NCBI GenBank assembly: GCA_024426085.1
Contig: CP087974.1
Span: 1,736,001-1,800,000 of the forward strand
Length of the DNA stretch: 64,000 nt
Reading direction: 5' to 3'
DNA from: Rhizobium sp. RCAM05350
GTDB lineage: Bacteria; Pseudomonadota; Alphaproteobacteria; Rhizobiales; Rhizobiaceae
Shown in pieces: positions 9,291-18,776 of this stretch. The translations under genes and the position numbers were made by a program. Below the pieces are notes generated by a model that saw nothing but the letters and a program-made list of their open reading frames with translations, was not told the DNA's origin and did no database searches. Each line of letters begins with the position of its first letter. Position 1 is the stretch's first letter.

Positions 9291-9485
9291 TTAATGGCGC
9301 GACCATTCGTCGATCTGCCGCTCGGCTTCCTCTTTCTCGACGCCGTAGCGAACCTGAATCCGGCCGGCCAGCTCCTTGCGGCGGCCATTGATCACGTCGA
9401 GGTCGTCATCCGTCAGCTTGCCCCATTGTGCCTGGGCCTTGCCGCGATATTCGTTCCATTTGCCTTCGATCATATCCCAATTCAT
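9291..9485 (-). CDS. CsbD family stress protein
   Basis: 64 residues, 'MNWDMIEGKWNEYRGKAQAQWGKLTDDDLDVI...KEEAERQIDEW'. This is the complete CsbD-like domain (helical, hydrophilic) at normal family length. AGGAGA lies before ATG 9485. The family is sigma-B-dependent in Bacillus and stress-induced in rhizobia, with no known biochemical role. No EcfG box lies directly upstream, so it is probably read through from the gene 74 bp upstream, which has one. Confidence 0.9.
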   Translation of the reverse strand: MNWDMIEGKWNEYRGKAQAQWGKLTDDDLDVINGRRKELAGRIQVRYGVEKEEAERQIDEWSRH

Positions 9486-9559
9486 GACGGTCTCCTTTGG
9501 TTGAGTTTCAGTTGGCAGCGAACGAAATCCAGGCCTCTAAAGCGTCCTTTAGAGGGCGC

Positions 9560-9888
9560 TCAATTGCTGAGCACGTTCTGCCGATCGCGCTTGGCTGCAA
9601 CCAGCACCGGCGTTGCCGGCTCATCAAATGTCACCTGGACATCAAGTTCGTCAGCGGGCGTGATGTCCCAGGTGATTGTCGCGTCTTCGATGTAGAGGGC
9701 CGGATCGATCGCAGCGCACTTGCCGTAGACAATCTTGTATCTGCTGCGGGCGTCATCGAGCGCCGGCTGCAACACGCGTGGCATTCTTCGGCGGTTTCAA
9801 ACCCGACGGCGGGTGCCGGCAATTCCTTGCATTCGACATTGCCCTGGGTACACCCGACAAGCATCATGATCGCTGCGATATGTTCCAT
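9560..9888 (-). CDS. Small conserved hypothetical protein, possibly exported (one frameshift)
   Basis: ATG 9888 follows AGGGAG. The short N-terminus 'MEHIAAIMMLVGCTQGNVECKELPAPAVGFETAEECH' has a weak hydrophobic stretch and three Cys. A base is missing near 9783, and the protein then continues 'VLQPALDDARSRYKIVYGKCAAIDPALY' to the stop at 9560, about 109 residues. The C-x-x-C pattern and length recall small rhizobial periplasmic proteins. An EcfG promoter lies 38 bp upstream, and the csbD-like gene follows and may share the transcript. No function is known. Confidence 0.55.
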
Positions 9889-9925
9889 CGTCGTGCTCCC
9901 TGCACAATGAATGAGGTGCCAAGAG

Positions 9926-9951
9926 AACGGAGATAACGGCGGAGAAGTTCC
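9926..9951 (-). promoter_or_regulatory. EcfG-type promoter
   Basis: On the minus strand GGAAC (9951-9947), 17 bp, CGTT (9929-9926). It drives the small Cys-containing protein gene and probably csbD. Its -35 is 13 bp from that of a divergent EcfG promoter. Confidence 0.7.
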
Positions 9952-9964
9952 GCAAATATTGCCG

Positions 9965-9989
9965 GGAACATTTTTCACCCAGTAGCGTT
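9965..9989 (+). promoter_or_regulatory. EcfG-type promoter
   Basis: GGAAC (9965-9969), 16 bp, CGTT (9986-9989). Exact consensus, about 130 bp upstream of the alpha/beta hydrolase start. Confidence 0.75.
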
Positions 9990-10119
9990 TTGCCCAGGCG
10001 TCAAGAAATGCCTGGCGTGAATTGGTGAACCCGGATACCCGCGGCTGCAACGGTCGCGCCTGCCCCAGACAACCAAAGCTCCCAAGGCATTTGCTGATGC
10101 ATTGAAAGGAATGCCAGCA

Positions 10120-11034
10120 ATGTTGTCTGCCCCTAGTCCCCATTGGCTCTCCCAGGATTCCGGAATGAAAACCGTGCTGATCCATGGCATGGTCATGTCG
10201 CCGGCATTCTGGAGTTGCTTTGCCCCGAGTATCATTCGGGAAGGTCGCGCCGCCGCCTATCCCCTGCCCGGCCATAGTCCCTGGAGACTCGACGATCTTT
10301 CCGAAGGTCTGACCACCGCAGCCATCGTCGATGCCTATGCCGAGGCGATCGAGCGCGATTTCGATGGCGAGCCGGTGACCTTGATTGGCCATTCGACAGG
10401 CGGCTTCGTCTCGCTTCTGCTTGCCCGGCATCGGCCGGACCTCGTCAGCAATGTCATTCTGATGGGGGCTTTTGCCTGCGGCCGTTTTGAAGGACAGGAG
10501 CGGCTGGCATCGCGCATCCTGCGTCTTCCTCTGCTTGGCCGACATCTCTTCGTCCGGCTCTTCACCCGGTGGATCGCAACACGCGAAGCGTTTCGCTGGG
10601 GATCGCTCGAATGCGTGTTCGACAAGTCCGTCGGCTGGGAAACCGAGGAAACCATTGCGGCGATGGAGCAGGTCCGCGAGCACCTGTTGAAATCGCAGGC
10701 GGCTGAAATCGCCGCCTTCGTGTCCTGGATGTCGCGAACATCCGTCATCAACGAACTCCCCTTGATCGACGTGCCGGTTCTCAACATCATTGGCGGTCGC
10801 GATGCTATCGTCCCGCCGCTGCACCAGATCCGCCTGTCCGGAAGGCTGCCGCGCGCCCATACCGTTATCCTCGATAAGGTCGGCCATCTGCCGATGGCGG
10901 AGGCTCATGAAAAGGTCGATCAGTTGATCGCGACCTTCCTTCTCTTTGGGCCGCTGACCGCAAACCGTAAGGGTATTCTTACAAAAGAGTCCCGCACGCA
11001 GTCTTTCGGGAATGCCATGCCGCTTGGGCTCTAG
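10120..11034 (+). CDS. Alpha/beta hydrolase
   Basis: 304 residues. ATG 10120 lies 9 bp after AAAGGA; ATG 10165 ('MKTVLIHGMVMSPAFW') is an alternative that fits the core fold. The oxyanion motif 'LIHG', nucleophile elbow 'GHSTGG' (Ser), acid 'GGRDAIV' (Asp) and base 'VGHLPM' (His) form a complete catalytic triad in normal order. A cap domain lies between the nucleophile and the acid. No signal peptide is clear. The substrate cannot be told from sequence. It has its own EcfG promoter, so it belongs to the stress regulon. Confidence 0.8.
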   Translation: MLSAPSPHWLSQDSGMKTVLIHGMVMSPAFWSCFAPSIIREGRAAAYPLPGHSPWRLDDLSEGLTTAAIVDAYAEAIERDFDGEPVTLIGHSTGGFVSLLLARHRPDLVSNVILMGAFACGRFEGQERLASRILRLPLLGRHLFVRLFTRWIATREAFRWGSLECVFDKSVGWETEETIAAMEQVREHLLKSQAAEIAAFVSWMSRTSVINELPLIDVPVLNIIGGRDAIVPPLHQIRLSGRLPRAHTVILDKVGHLPMAEAHEKVDQLIATFLLFGPLTANRKGILTKESRTQSFGNAMPLGL

Positions 11035-11046
11035 GTGAGCCACGCT

Positions 11047-11071
11047 GGAACAAAATCGCGTGAGCGACGTT
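11047..11071 (+). promoter_or_regulatory. EcfG-type promoter
   Basis: GGAAC (11047-11051), 16 bp, CGTT (11068-11071). Exact consensus, 53 bp before the DUF3309 start. Confidence 0.8.
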
Positions 11072-11123
11072 ACTGCAGCAGACCCCGTGACCCACACGGG
11101 CCGGAACCCGAAGAGGAAATAAC

Positions 11124-11279
11124 ATGCTCGGTACAATTCTCCTGATTGTCTTGGTGCTCTTGCTCATCGGTGCGTTGCCGAGTTGGGGCCACAGCCGCAA
11201 TTGGGGCTATGGACCATCAGGTGGCCTCGGGCTGGTCGTCATCATCCTCCTTATCCTCGTCTTGATGGGCCGCATCTGA
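11124..11279 (+). CDS. DUF3309 small membrane protein
   Basis: 51 residues translated from ATG 11124, after AAGAGGAAAT: 'MLGTILLIVLVLLLIGALPSW', then 'GYGPSGGLGLVVIILLILVLMGRI'. Two membrane helices joined by a W-G-H-S-R-N-W-G-Y-G-P-S-G-G loop are the DUF3309 signature. An EcfG promoter lies just upstream, and the glycine-zipper lipoprotein gene follows 49 bp later, probably in the same transcript. The role is unknown. Confidence 0.85.
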   Translation: MLGTILLIVLVLLLIGALPSWGHSRNWGYGPSGGLGLVVIILLILVLMGRI

Positions 11280-11328
11280 TCGGCCGCCCTAGATTGCCCT
11301 CAAACCTGCCATTGAAAAGGAACCAGTC

Positions 11329-11578
11329 ATGAAGAACATCCTCCTCGCAGCCGTCCTCATCCTTCCGCTCGCCGCTTGCACGCAAACGGAAAAGGGCGCC
11401 GGCATCGGCGCTGCGTCCGGTGCCATCATCGGCGGCGTGGCGACTGGCAATGTACGCGGCGCTGCAGTGGGTGCTGCCGTTGGCGGCGTGGCCGGTGCCC
11501 TGATCGGCAACGCCAGCGAGCCGGGCCGCTGCATCTATCGCGACCGCTATGGCCGCCGTTACAGAAGCTTCTTGCTGA
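11329..11578 (+). CDS. Glycine-zipper lipoprotein (one frameshift)
   Basis: The lipoprotein signal 'MKNILLAAVLILPLAAC' has its lipobox Cys at residue 17. A glycine-zipper segment with G/A every fourth residue follows ('GAGIGAASGAIIGGVATG...AAVGAAVGGVAGALIG'), then 'RCIYRDRYGRRY'. An extra A near 11562 hides the family ending 'EASC' and the true stop at 11576-11578. Corrected length is about 82 residues. The family resembles the 17-kDa surface antigen/SlyB zippers inserted in the outer membrane. A terminator follows. Confidence 0.7.
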
Positions 11579-11607
11579 TCGAGCGGCAAACACCCGTCCA
11601 GAACAGG

Positions 11608-11632
11608 AAAACGGGCCTCGGCCCGTTTTTTT
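11608..11632. terminator. Terminator between convergent genes
   Basis: Stem AAAACGGGC (11608-11616), loop CTCG, GCCCGTTTT (11621-11629) plus T-run. It serves the lipoprotein gene and, on the minus strand, nepR. Confidence 0.7.
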
Positions 11633-11687
11633 CGTGTTTAGACAATTGGTGATGTGAATGGATGGAAATCAGGATAGCGTGACGATG

Positions 11688-11888
11688 TCAGCTTTGCGGC
11701 TTACCAAGCTGTTCGGCCCGGTCGAGTTTTTCGAGAAGATCGAGAAACGTATCCGGAATGGGTTCCTGCTCGATTGCGCTATACAGGGCTTTCAGTTTGG
11801 AAGCGATCTGGGTGTTAGGGTCGCTGGTGCGGGTGCCTGCCCTGCCGGCCATATCGGCACGCCGCTGATTTTCCGGGATGTCACTCAT
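11688..11888 (-). CDS. nepR: NepR anti-sigma factor
   Basis: 66 residues from ATG 11888; GAGGAG lies 11 bp upstream, and an in-frame GTG at 11900 is less likely. The core 'QIASKLKALYSAIEQEPIPDTFLDLLEKLDRAE' is the NepR domain: two amphipathic helices joined by the E-P-I-P-D motif, with a disordered N-terminus. NepR binds the EcfG sigma factor and is titrated away by PhyR~P under stress. The gene is divergent from phyR, the standard arrangement. Unusually for rhizobia, no ecfG follows it; the next gene downstream is convergent. Confidence 0.9.
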   Translation of the reverse strand: MSDIPENQRRADMAGRAGTRTSDPNTQIASKLKALYSAIEQEPIPDTFLDLLEKLDRAEQLGKPQS

Positions 11889-12136
11889 CAACAGCTTCAC
11901 TCCTCACCTGCAACGGCGATTGCCAGACTGCGACGCTTGCACGCGTCCTACTGATACAGCGAAAACGTTGCGATATCCCAAATTTCTAGGGGTTTGGTTT
12001 CCGCCGGTCGCCAATTGGTCCTGCAGGGAAACTTCCCATAAACTATAAAACATGTTCAAACCAATGCCATGTTTCGACTCAATATAGCGTCGGGCGTTGG
12101 CAAATTTCAGCGCCATCATACTGAAGGAAGTCATAA
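11889..12136. other. nepR-phyR divergent intergenic region
   Basis: This 248-bp region should hold both promoters. Unlike the surrounding genes, I find no exact GGAAC-N16/17-CGTT on either strand. The nearest partial matches start with GGAAA. AAGGAAG just before 12137 is the phyR RBS. A short AT-rich stretch lies at 12035-12060. Confidence 0.4.
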
Positions 12137-12936
12137 ATGTCACTTTCCATGCGGATCGCAGCCCATCTTCCTTATCTGCGACGTTTCTCTCGCGCGGTCA
12201 CAGGATCGCAAGCATCCGGCGATGCCTATGTCGCCGCCGTTCTCGAGGCACTGATCGCCGACATCACGATCTTTCCGCAAGGGCCTAACGACCGCGTGAA
12301 CATTTTCAAACTGTTCTCGACGCTGTTCGACACGCTCAGCATCGACCTACCGGGTAACGGCTTCGCCGTTCGGCTGGGAAACCAGGGCCGCCGCCAACCT
12401 CTCGATCATCCCACCAGCAGCCCGCAAGGCCTTCCTTCTGGTCTCCGTGGAAGGCTTTACGCAGGCCGAAACGGCCGAAATCCTCGGTGTCTCCGAGACC
12501 CGAAGCGGCCGCTGCTGCTACATGAAGCTTCCGAGGATATTTCCCGGCAGGTTGCCACCGAAATCCTGATCATCGAAGACGAGCCGCTGATCGCCATGGA
12601 TATCGAGGATATGGTGACCAGCCTCGGCCACAAGGTGGCAGGCGTGGCGAGAACCTACGGCGAGGCCATCACGCTGTTTGACAAGACGGCACCGAAGATG
12701 ATCCTCGCCGATATCCAGCTTGCCGACGGCAGTTCGGGGATCGATGCGGTCAACGAGATCCTGAAAAGCGACGATCCCGGTGATTTTCATCACCGCCTTC
12801 CCGGAACGCCTTCTGACGGGGACCAAGCCTGAGCCGGCCTTCCTGGTGACGAAGCCGTTCAATCCGGAAATGGTCAAGGCACTGATCAGCCAGGCTCTGT
12901 TCTTCGACGAGAACGCCCGCGCCTACAAAGGTTGAA
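12137..12936 (+). CDS. phyR: PhyR general stress response regulator (frameshifted)
   Basis: The N-terminal sigma-factor-like domain ('MSLSMRIAAHLPYLRRFSRAVTG...SGDAYVAAVLEALI', later 'LSIIPPAARKAFLLVSVEGFTQAETAEILGVSE' in another frame) is joined to a receiver domain ('LIIEDEPLIAMDIEDM', phosphoacceptor Asp in 'ILADIQLADGSSG', Lys in 'FLVTKPFNPEMV'). This order defines PhyR: phosphorylation opens the sigma mimic to bind NepR and free EcfG. Breaks lie near 12385, 12515 and 12780. The corrected protein is about 266 residues and ends at 12936. It is convergent with the FAD oxidoreductase gene 2 bp beyond. Confidence 0.9.
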
Positions 12937-12938
12937 CG

Positions 12939-14184
12939 CTAGAGCCTCGGCGAAGGCCGGTCGATTGCAAATGCGTCGAACCAGCCTTCGTGATGACCAG
13001 CGCAAAGTTCGGCCAGAATCCACGATGCCATGAAGCTGAAAGTAATGCCGTTACCGCCATAACCATAGGCTGCGAGGATGCGCGGCATGCCCGGGACTGC
13101 GCCGATCAGCGGCAGGCCGTCATCTGTTTCGCCAAACGCGCCGGACCAGGAGAACTCGGTGGCGGGATTGGCTGCAGGCCAGAGCTTAGTGAGACTGTCG
13201 GCCAGCTTCGCCGACTTTGCCGGCATCTTTTCGTCGTGGACCGCCGGGTCAACCGTGTCGTCGTCCTCGCCGCCGATAATGATGCGTCCATCCGCCGTAG
13301 TGCGGACATAATTGTAGGTTTCCGAAGCCTCCCAGATCAGTTCGCCACCGGGCCAGAGCGTGCCAGGCGCTTGCGGAATGGTTGCTATCGCCCAGCTCGA
13401 CGCCGTTCGATGGATCTCGCTGCGGACGAAATCCGGCATGACATAACCCGTCGCCAGGATGACGTGCCTCGCCTCGATCACGAACGGACCATCAGTCTCG
13501 ACAGTCACCGCTCCCGGCGCATCATGATACGCCGTCACCATCGCATCGATCAGCCGTGCCCCACGCGCCTGCGCATCGCGCAAAAGTCCCCAAGAAAGGA
13601 GAAGCGGGTCAGCATCGGCAGAGCCCGGTGAGAGAATGGCCGCTGCGCGGTTGATACCGAAGCAGGGACAAAAGGTCTGCATGCTCAAGCAACAGACCGG
13701 GCAAGCCAGCGCCCGCGCAGCAGATGCTCGTCGCGCAAAGCTGACGGGCCAGCCTCTCCGGCCGAAATATAGAGGGTTGAACGTGGCCGGAAGGCGCAAT
13801 CGAAGCCCAGTCCCTCCACCAATCCGGCAAGCCCCTGCACCGCAGCGACGCTGCGGCGGTAAAGCTGGGCGGCGCGGTCAAAACCATAAATTTCGGTCAG
13901 TTCCCCAAGCGTGCAATCGATTTCCCACTGCAGCATCGCCGTGCTGGCAGCCGTACTGCCAAGACCCGGCTGTTCGCGGTCAACAACCGTCACATCCACC
14001 CCGCGCGCCGCCAGATGCTGCGCGGCAAGCGATCCGGTGATGCCGCCGCCAACGACGAGCACATCCGTCTTGATGCTTTGCGAGAGGGAGAAATTGCGGG
14101 GCGGGCGGAAACCCTTCCCCAGGGGGCGCGGCCGCCATGGAGGTCAGCCTGCGCCGTATCGAAGGAATCGAGCATTGGGGGCAT
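12939..14184 (-). CDS. FAD-dependent oxidoreductase, DAO family (frameshifted)
   Basis: ATG 14184 gives 'MPPMLDSFDTAQADLHGGRAPWG'. After a lost G near 14115 it reads 'KGFRPPRNFSLSQSIKTD', then the FAD motif 'MLVVGGGITGSLAAQHLAARGVDVTVVDRE'. The C-terminal part has 'ARHVILATGYVMPDF', 'GGEDDDTVDP' and 'GAFGETDDGLPLIGAVPG', typical of glycine/D-amino acid oxidase-like proteins. Further breaks lie near 13725 and 13665. Length is about 415 residues. The substrate is not predictable. This is the second DAO-family gene in the window, not closely similar to the one at 5431. Confidence 0.7.
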
Positions 14185-14244
14185 ACATTTTTGCTTTCTG
14201 CTGCCGCGTCCCGGAGTGGTCCCGTGGCTGTTTGACCCGTCTGA

Positions 14245-15384
14245 TCAACCCGGCAATTGTCGTTCCGGCGGCTGGGTGCGGACCTCGTTAAAGATGGTCA
14301 TGGCGATCAGCGATAGCGGCAGGGCCAGCATCGCCGACGGCACCCCACATCCAGGTCCAGAAGATGATCGCCAGGAAGATCAGAAACGGATTGATTTCCA
14401 GCCGGTGGCCGAGAATGGCAGGTGTGACCAGGTTTTCCATCACCAGATGCAGGATAAAGAAGGCGGCCGCAGGTGCGAGCGCCAGCAACAGAGCATCGTG
14501 GGTCATCAAGCCGGCGCAGAGAAGCGCCACGGTCATGGCCGTGACGCCGAGATAGGGAATGAAGCTGGAAACGAAGGCGAACAGTCCCCAGAGCGGCGCC
14601 ATCGTCAGGCCGCCGGCGAAGGCGATCGCTGCGGTGACCGTGCCAAGGACCAGGTAGATCAGGCTCGCGGTCGAAAAATAGAACCCAACCGCATTTTCCG
14701 TGGCATTCATGATCCGGATCGCGGCAAGCCGGCGATCGCGCGTGGCAAACGCAAGGATGATGGTCTTGCGCAAATGCCCGCGGCCCACAAGGAACAGGCC
14801 GAGCGCTGCCATGAAGATCAGCGTCTGGATGAATGCCGGCGTGACACCTGCGGCGACCAGCCCGAGCATGGTGCCGGCGTTCTGGATGGCAACATCGGTC
14901 ACGGCTTTTCGTCCGTTCCGGCTATCGCCACCTTGGCCCATTCGAACCGTTGTATATACGGGAGGACACGCTCGATCGCCCGCTCGAGGATACCTGGAGC
15001 CTGACCAGCAAGCGATGTCAGTGGCTCGATCAGAGCATTGATCAGGAAGAACAGCCCAACGACAAAGATCACCGCCAGCAGCAAGCCACCGAGCGCCGGC
15101 GGCAATCCGAACTGTGCCAGCCGATCCGCAGCTAGACCCAGCACCATGCCGATGACGATGGCGAGGGTGACCGGCATCAGGATCGCTTCCATCATGTAAA
15201 TCACTGCGGAGGCAAAGATGATGAACGTACCGACAATGCTCCAGGCGACCACCAGATCGAGCCCGGTTTTTGGCGATGTTTCCGGAATATCCGCCGCAAC
15301 AACCTGTGCCTCCAGTTCCGCCAGCTTGCGCTTGCTGAAAGCTTCACTCCCCGTCAAGGCAGCACCCATTTTCCGGCTCTCCAT
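14245..15384 (-). CDS. AI-2E (PerM) family transporter (two frameshifts)
   Basis: Start ATG 15384 ('MESRKMGAALTGSEAFSKRKLAELEAQ'). Hydrophobic segments run in the AI-2E/UPF0118 order, with 'PALGGLLLAVIFVVGLFFLINALIEPL' and the conserved C-terminal 'GLFAFVSSFIPYLGVTAM...ALAPAAAFFILHLVMENLVTPAILG'. Breaks lie near 14915 and 14338; corrected, the end reads 'GAVGAMLALPLSLIAMTIF...QPPERQLPG' with the stop at 14245-14247. About 379 residues. Family members are permeases of varied or unknown substrate. An exact EcfG promoter lies 98 bp upstream. Confidence 0.8.
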
Positions 15385-15481
15385 GTGCCCCTGCCACGGC
15401 GCGCAGGCTGCCGGACGGACGAATAAAATCAATGTGCGGAAAACACTGGAGCAGAGACAGCACCGGTGTGTAGCGGCTATT

Positions 15482-15506
15482 AACGCTTTGCTTATGAAAA
15501 AGTTCC
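15482..15506 (-). promoter_or_regulatory. EcfG-type promoter
   Basis: On the minus strand GGAAC (15506-15502), 16 bp, CGTT (15485-15482). Exact consensus, upstream of the AI-2E family gene. Confidence 0.75.
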
Positions 15507-15590
15507 GGTGGTGCAGGCGTACCGAATGAGGAACAATGCTCATCCGCGGCTTTCCGAGACCAACGCCGCATTTCGATCACGCCGCCGAAG

Positions 15591-16666
15591 CTAGATCGGG
15601 GCCGAAGCTAGATCGGGAAGGTCATCCGCGCGTGTACCGGCCGCGGAACTGCGGTCGTAGGTGAGATCACCACCCATGGTCGCGGCCATGGCGTTGAGGA
15701 TTTTCGTGCCGAGCCCGGTTCCCTTTACAGGGGCATCCGGATCAAACCCCGCACCGTCATCCTCTACAAGAAGCTCGATAGTCTCGCCGTCCCGGCGTGA
15801 CAGCCTGACACGGATTTCGCCTGTTCCTCCCTGAGGGTAAGCGTATTTGAATGCGTTAGTCACTAGTTCGCTGACCACCAACCCCAAGGATATCACCTTG
15901 TCGGTCGTCAGTTGCAGCGCGTCCGCCACAAGCACGATGTCAGTGCGGCCTCGCCTCGTCGCGCATTGAGGATTGCAATTCGTCGAGCAGGCTTTTCAGG
16001 TAGCCATCGAGATCCACCATACCGACCTGATTGTTGGCGTATAGATGACGATGCACGTTGCCGATGGCGTGGATACGCATCTGGGTTTCCTGCAATGCTC
16101 CGACTGCCACCGGATCGGTGATCAGTGAGGTCTGCATGCGCACCAGCGAGGCCACAAGGCTGAGGCTGGTGGCGACCCTGTGATTGACCTCGCGCAACCA
16201 ACAGTTCGGCGCGATCCCGCGCCTGGCGCATCGCCTCCTGCGCCGCCATTGCTTCGCGTCGAAGCCGTGCCCGCTCCAGCGCTTGTTTCAGGGCGGCAAT
16301 GAGCAGATCGACAAAATCGGTGGAGACGCTTTTCGTCACATAATCGTCAGCACCGCGCTTCAACGCTTGGACCGCGATGCTGGCGTCGCCCGAGCCCGTA
16401 ACATAGACGACAGGGGGATGGTCCGGCATCTCGGCGATGGCAGGAAGAATATCCAGTCCGGTTTCGCCCAGCAGGTAGTGATCAAGGGCGATCACATCGA
16501 TCCCACCGGCTGCCAGCCGGGACAAGCCGGATTTCCGGTCGATGGCGTTGACGACCCTAAAACCCTGTCAGCGAGGTTTTTGCGCAAGAGAACCCCTGAG
16601 CGCCTCGTCATCATCGATATAAAGTATCGTGGTCTCACGATGATTGACGGGCATATCCCGATCCAT
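15591..16666 (-). CDS. Receiver-HisKA_2 hybrid histidine kinase (frameshifted)
   Basis: The N-terminal receiver ('TTILYIDDDEALRGSLAQK', phosphoacceptor Asp in 'VIALDHYLLGETG', Lys in 'DDYVTKSVS') is followed by a coiled linker. The dimerisation domain carries the HisKA_2 box 'REVNHRVATSLSLVASLVRMQ', and the ATPase domain has N-box 'LVTNAFKYAYPQG', 'DDGAGFD' and 'GTGLGTKI'. Kinases of this HisKA_2/HWE type are the usual phosphodonors for PhyR. Breaks lie near 16560, 16200 and 15945. About 357 residues. The ATG overlaps the stop of the upstream response regulator by one base (TGATG). Control of PhyR is inferred from family and location. Confidence 0.75.
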
Positions 16667-17113
16667 CAGGATACCTCCGGCACGGTCACGACGGACAGGA
16701 ACAGGCCGAGCTGCTGGATGGCGTTGACGAATTTTTCGTATTCCATCGGCTTGGCGACATAGACGTTGGCGCCGAGATCATAGCAGCGATGGATTTCCAC
16801 CCGGATCGTCCGTCGTGGTCAAGACGATCACCATGATCCGCTTGAGATGCTCGCTTTCGCGCACCCGGGCGAGGATATCCATGCCGGTCATGTCCGGAAG
16901 GTTGAGATCGAGGAGAACGAGGAGTGGTACGCCCGCATGGACCTTTCCGCTGCCGTCCGCGCCGAGAAGATAGGAGAGCGCCGCCAAGCCCGTCCCGAAG
17001 GGGATGATTTCATTGGTGACGCCCGCGCGACGAATGTTCTTTTCGATCAGGCGGGCATGCCCCTGATCATCCTCGATCATGATGATGGCGACCGGTTGCA
17101 ATCCGTTGTTCAT
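16666..17113 (-). CDS. Single-domain response regulator, Rcp1-like (one frameshift)
   Basis: 'MNNGLQPVAIIMIEDDQGHARLIEKNIRRAGV' opens a receiver of the Rcp1/CheY type found beside phytochrome-like kinases. The phosphoacceptor is in 'LLVLLDLNLPDMTGMD' and the switch Thr in 'VLTTTDDP'. A base change near 16805 hides the rest, which reads 'VEIHRCYDLGANVYVAKPMEYEKFV' in the next frame, with the conserved Lys in 'AKPM'. About 148 residues with no output domain. Its ATG overlaps the upstream kinase stop (ATGA) and its own stop overlaps the next gene's ATG, so the three genes are translationally coupled. Confidence 0.8.
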
Positions 17114-18618
17114 TTCTCCCTCCTGTCTTTTGTCGATCGAATATCGGCCGCAAAGGTCACGATGAAGGTCGTTCCCTGCCCCAGCACCGATCGCACGGCG
17201 ACGTCTCCTCCCAAACGGCGAACCAGCGCCGCGCATGCATGCAAGGCCTATTCCTTCGCCCGACCGATCCTGCGGTCCGGAACGCCGGAAAAGTTCGAAA
17301 ACCCGCTCGAGATCCCGCTCGGCAATACCTCTGCCATTATCTGTAACCTCGATTGTCGCGTTACCGTCGATGACGGTTCCAGACACACGGATAATCGCCT
17401 TTCGCGATGGATCGGCATATTTTACCGCATTGTCCAAAAGGTTGCCGAAAATCTGTTGCAGGGCAAGCCGATCCGAGACGACTTGCGGCAGGCTCCACGA
17501 TAGCAAAACACTTGCGCCGCTTTCGTCAAGCCTGTGCTGTAGGTTGGCGACAGTTTCCGAGAGCAACGTCGCAAGGTCGAGAGGTTCCCCGGTCAGCTGG
17601 CGGCTTCCGGCGCGCGCGAGCCTCAATATCTCATTGATCAGATCATCCATGCGCCGCATGGAAGAGCGGATGAAACCCAGCGCTTCGGGAATATCGACAT
17701 CAACCGCCTCGAGCGCAGCTTTCTCGGTGAGTCGTCGCTGGCCGCCGGCGGTTTCTTCATATAGTCGGCAAAGATCTCCGCCGCCCGCTCGAACTCGGAC
17801 GTGAAACCCATGATATTGACCAGCGGCGCCTGCAGGTCATGGCCGACAATGTAGGAGTAGCTTTGCAATTCACGATTGGCACGCTCCAGGAACTGTGTGC
17901 GCTGACTAATCCTGACCTCAAGCATTTCATTGTGTTCGGCAAGCTCATTGCGTGCTTTCTCCAACTGTCGGGCGTGGGCGACAGCGAGATGGACCGCGCC
18001 GCCGACAAGGATGACCAGCAGTACCGCGCCGCCGGTGATCGAGATCAACAACCACCGCGTCGCATTGTCGAGAGACGTGCCCTTCTGGAAGCCGATACTG
18101 CGCGTGACGGCATCGATCCTGGTCATGATCTGACGAATTTCATCCATCGCCAGCTTGCCCGTGTCGCTGCTAACGACTGCGATGGCGTCTGCATCCCTGC
18201 CCGCCGCTTTCAAGGCGATTGTGCTGCGCATTTCGGCGAGCTTATCGTCCACCAGGCGCTTCAACCGATCGATGGTAACCTCACTGATGCCCAGCTTCAT
18301 CATGTCGCCGGTGATACTGGTGAACTGGAGGTTGACGAGTGCTTCGGCACGTTTGAGGGGTGCCAGGTATTTTTCTTCGCCGGTGATCAGATATCCACGC
18401 TGGCTGGTTTCCGCGTCCTGCATCAGACTGAAAAGCAGCAATGCCCGATTGTTCAAACCTGCGGCTTCCAGCGCGTCCTGGGAATTCTGTCGGGTTTGAT
18501 TGGCGAAACGGAGCGAGACGAGGACAAGAGCGAGGAGCAAAATAGCCCCCACGATCAGCAAGAGCGGTACAGGCTCAGGGAAAACACCGGTCTTCCGGTT
18601 ACCATTCCTTAACCCCAC
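17110..18618 (-). CDS. CHASE3 sensor histidine kinase (frameshifted)
   Basis: The N-terminal helix '[21 protein letters not shown]' is followed by a periplasmic CHASE3 domain ('LMQDAETSQRGYLITGEEKYLAPL') and a second helix 'WLLISITGGAVLLVILVGGAVHLAV'. A coiled coil leads to the HisKA box 'LQSYSYIVGHDLQAPLVNIMGF' and an ATPase domain with 'IFGNLLDNAVKYAD', 'DNGRGI' and 'GEGIGLA'. Breaks lie near 17740 and 17235. The real end reads 'LGQGTTFIVTFAADI...' with a stop overlapping the response regulator start. The start is GTG 18618. It is the first gene of a coupled kinase-regulator-kinase operon. The sensed signal is unknown. Confidence 0.8.
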
Positions 18619-18776
18619 GCATAGCGGCCAAGCATTCCTCTCGCCTGAGCCGCCTCATGCACGGCAACGGATGCGGAAATGATTTCGAAGTGCAATTTTT
18701 GTGAGCAGCTCACGCTGCGAACGTACATCGTTCGCGGGAAAATAAAACTGTTTTGTCGCGCTTTTTGCAGCGCGCC

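Noticed and set aside
9631..11136. 501-residue minus-strand ORF
   Set aside because: Mostly antisense to the alpha/beta hydrolase; only its last part covers the small gene at 9560-9888.
12939..14184. Decayed pseudogene status for the second FAD oxidoreductase
   Set aside because: The breaks are single-base shifts with all domains intact, like those in housekeeping genes of this window; error is more likely than decay.
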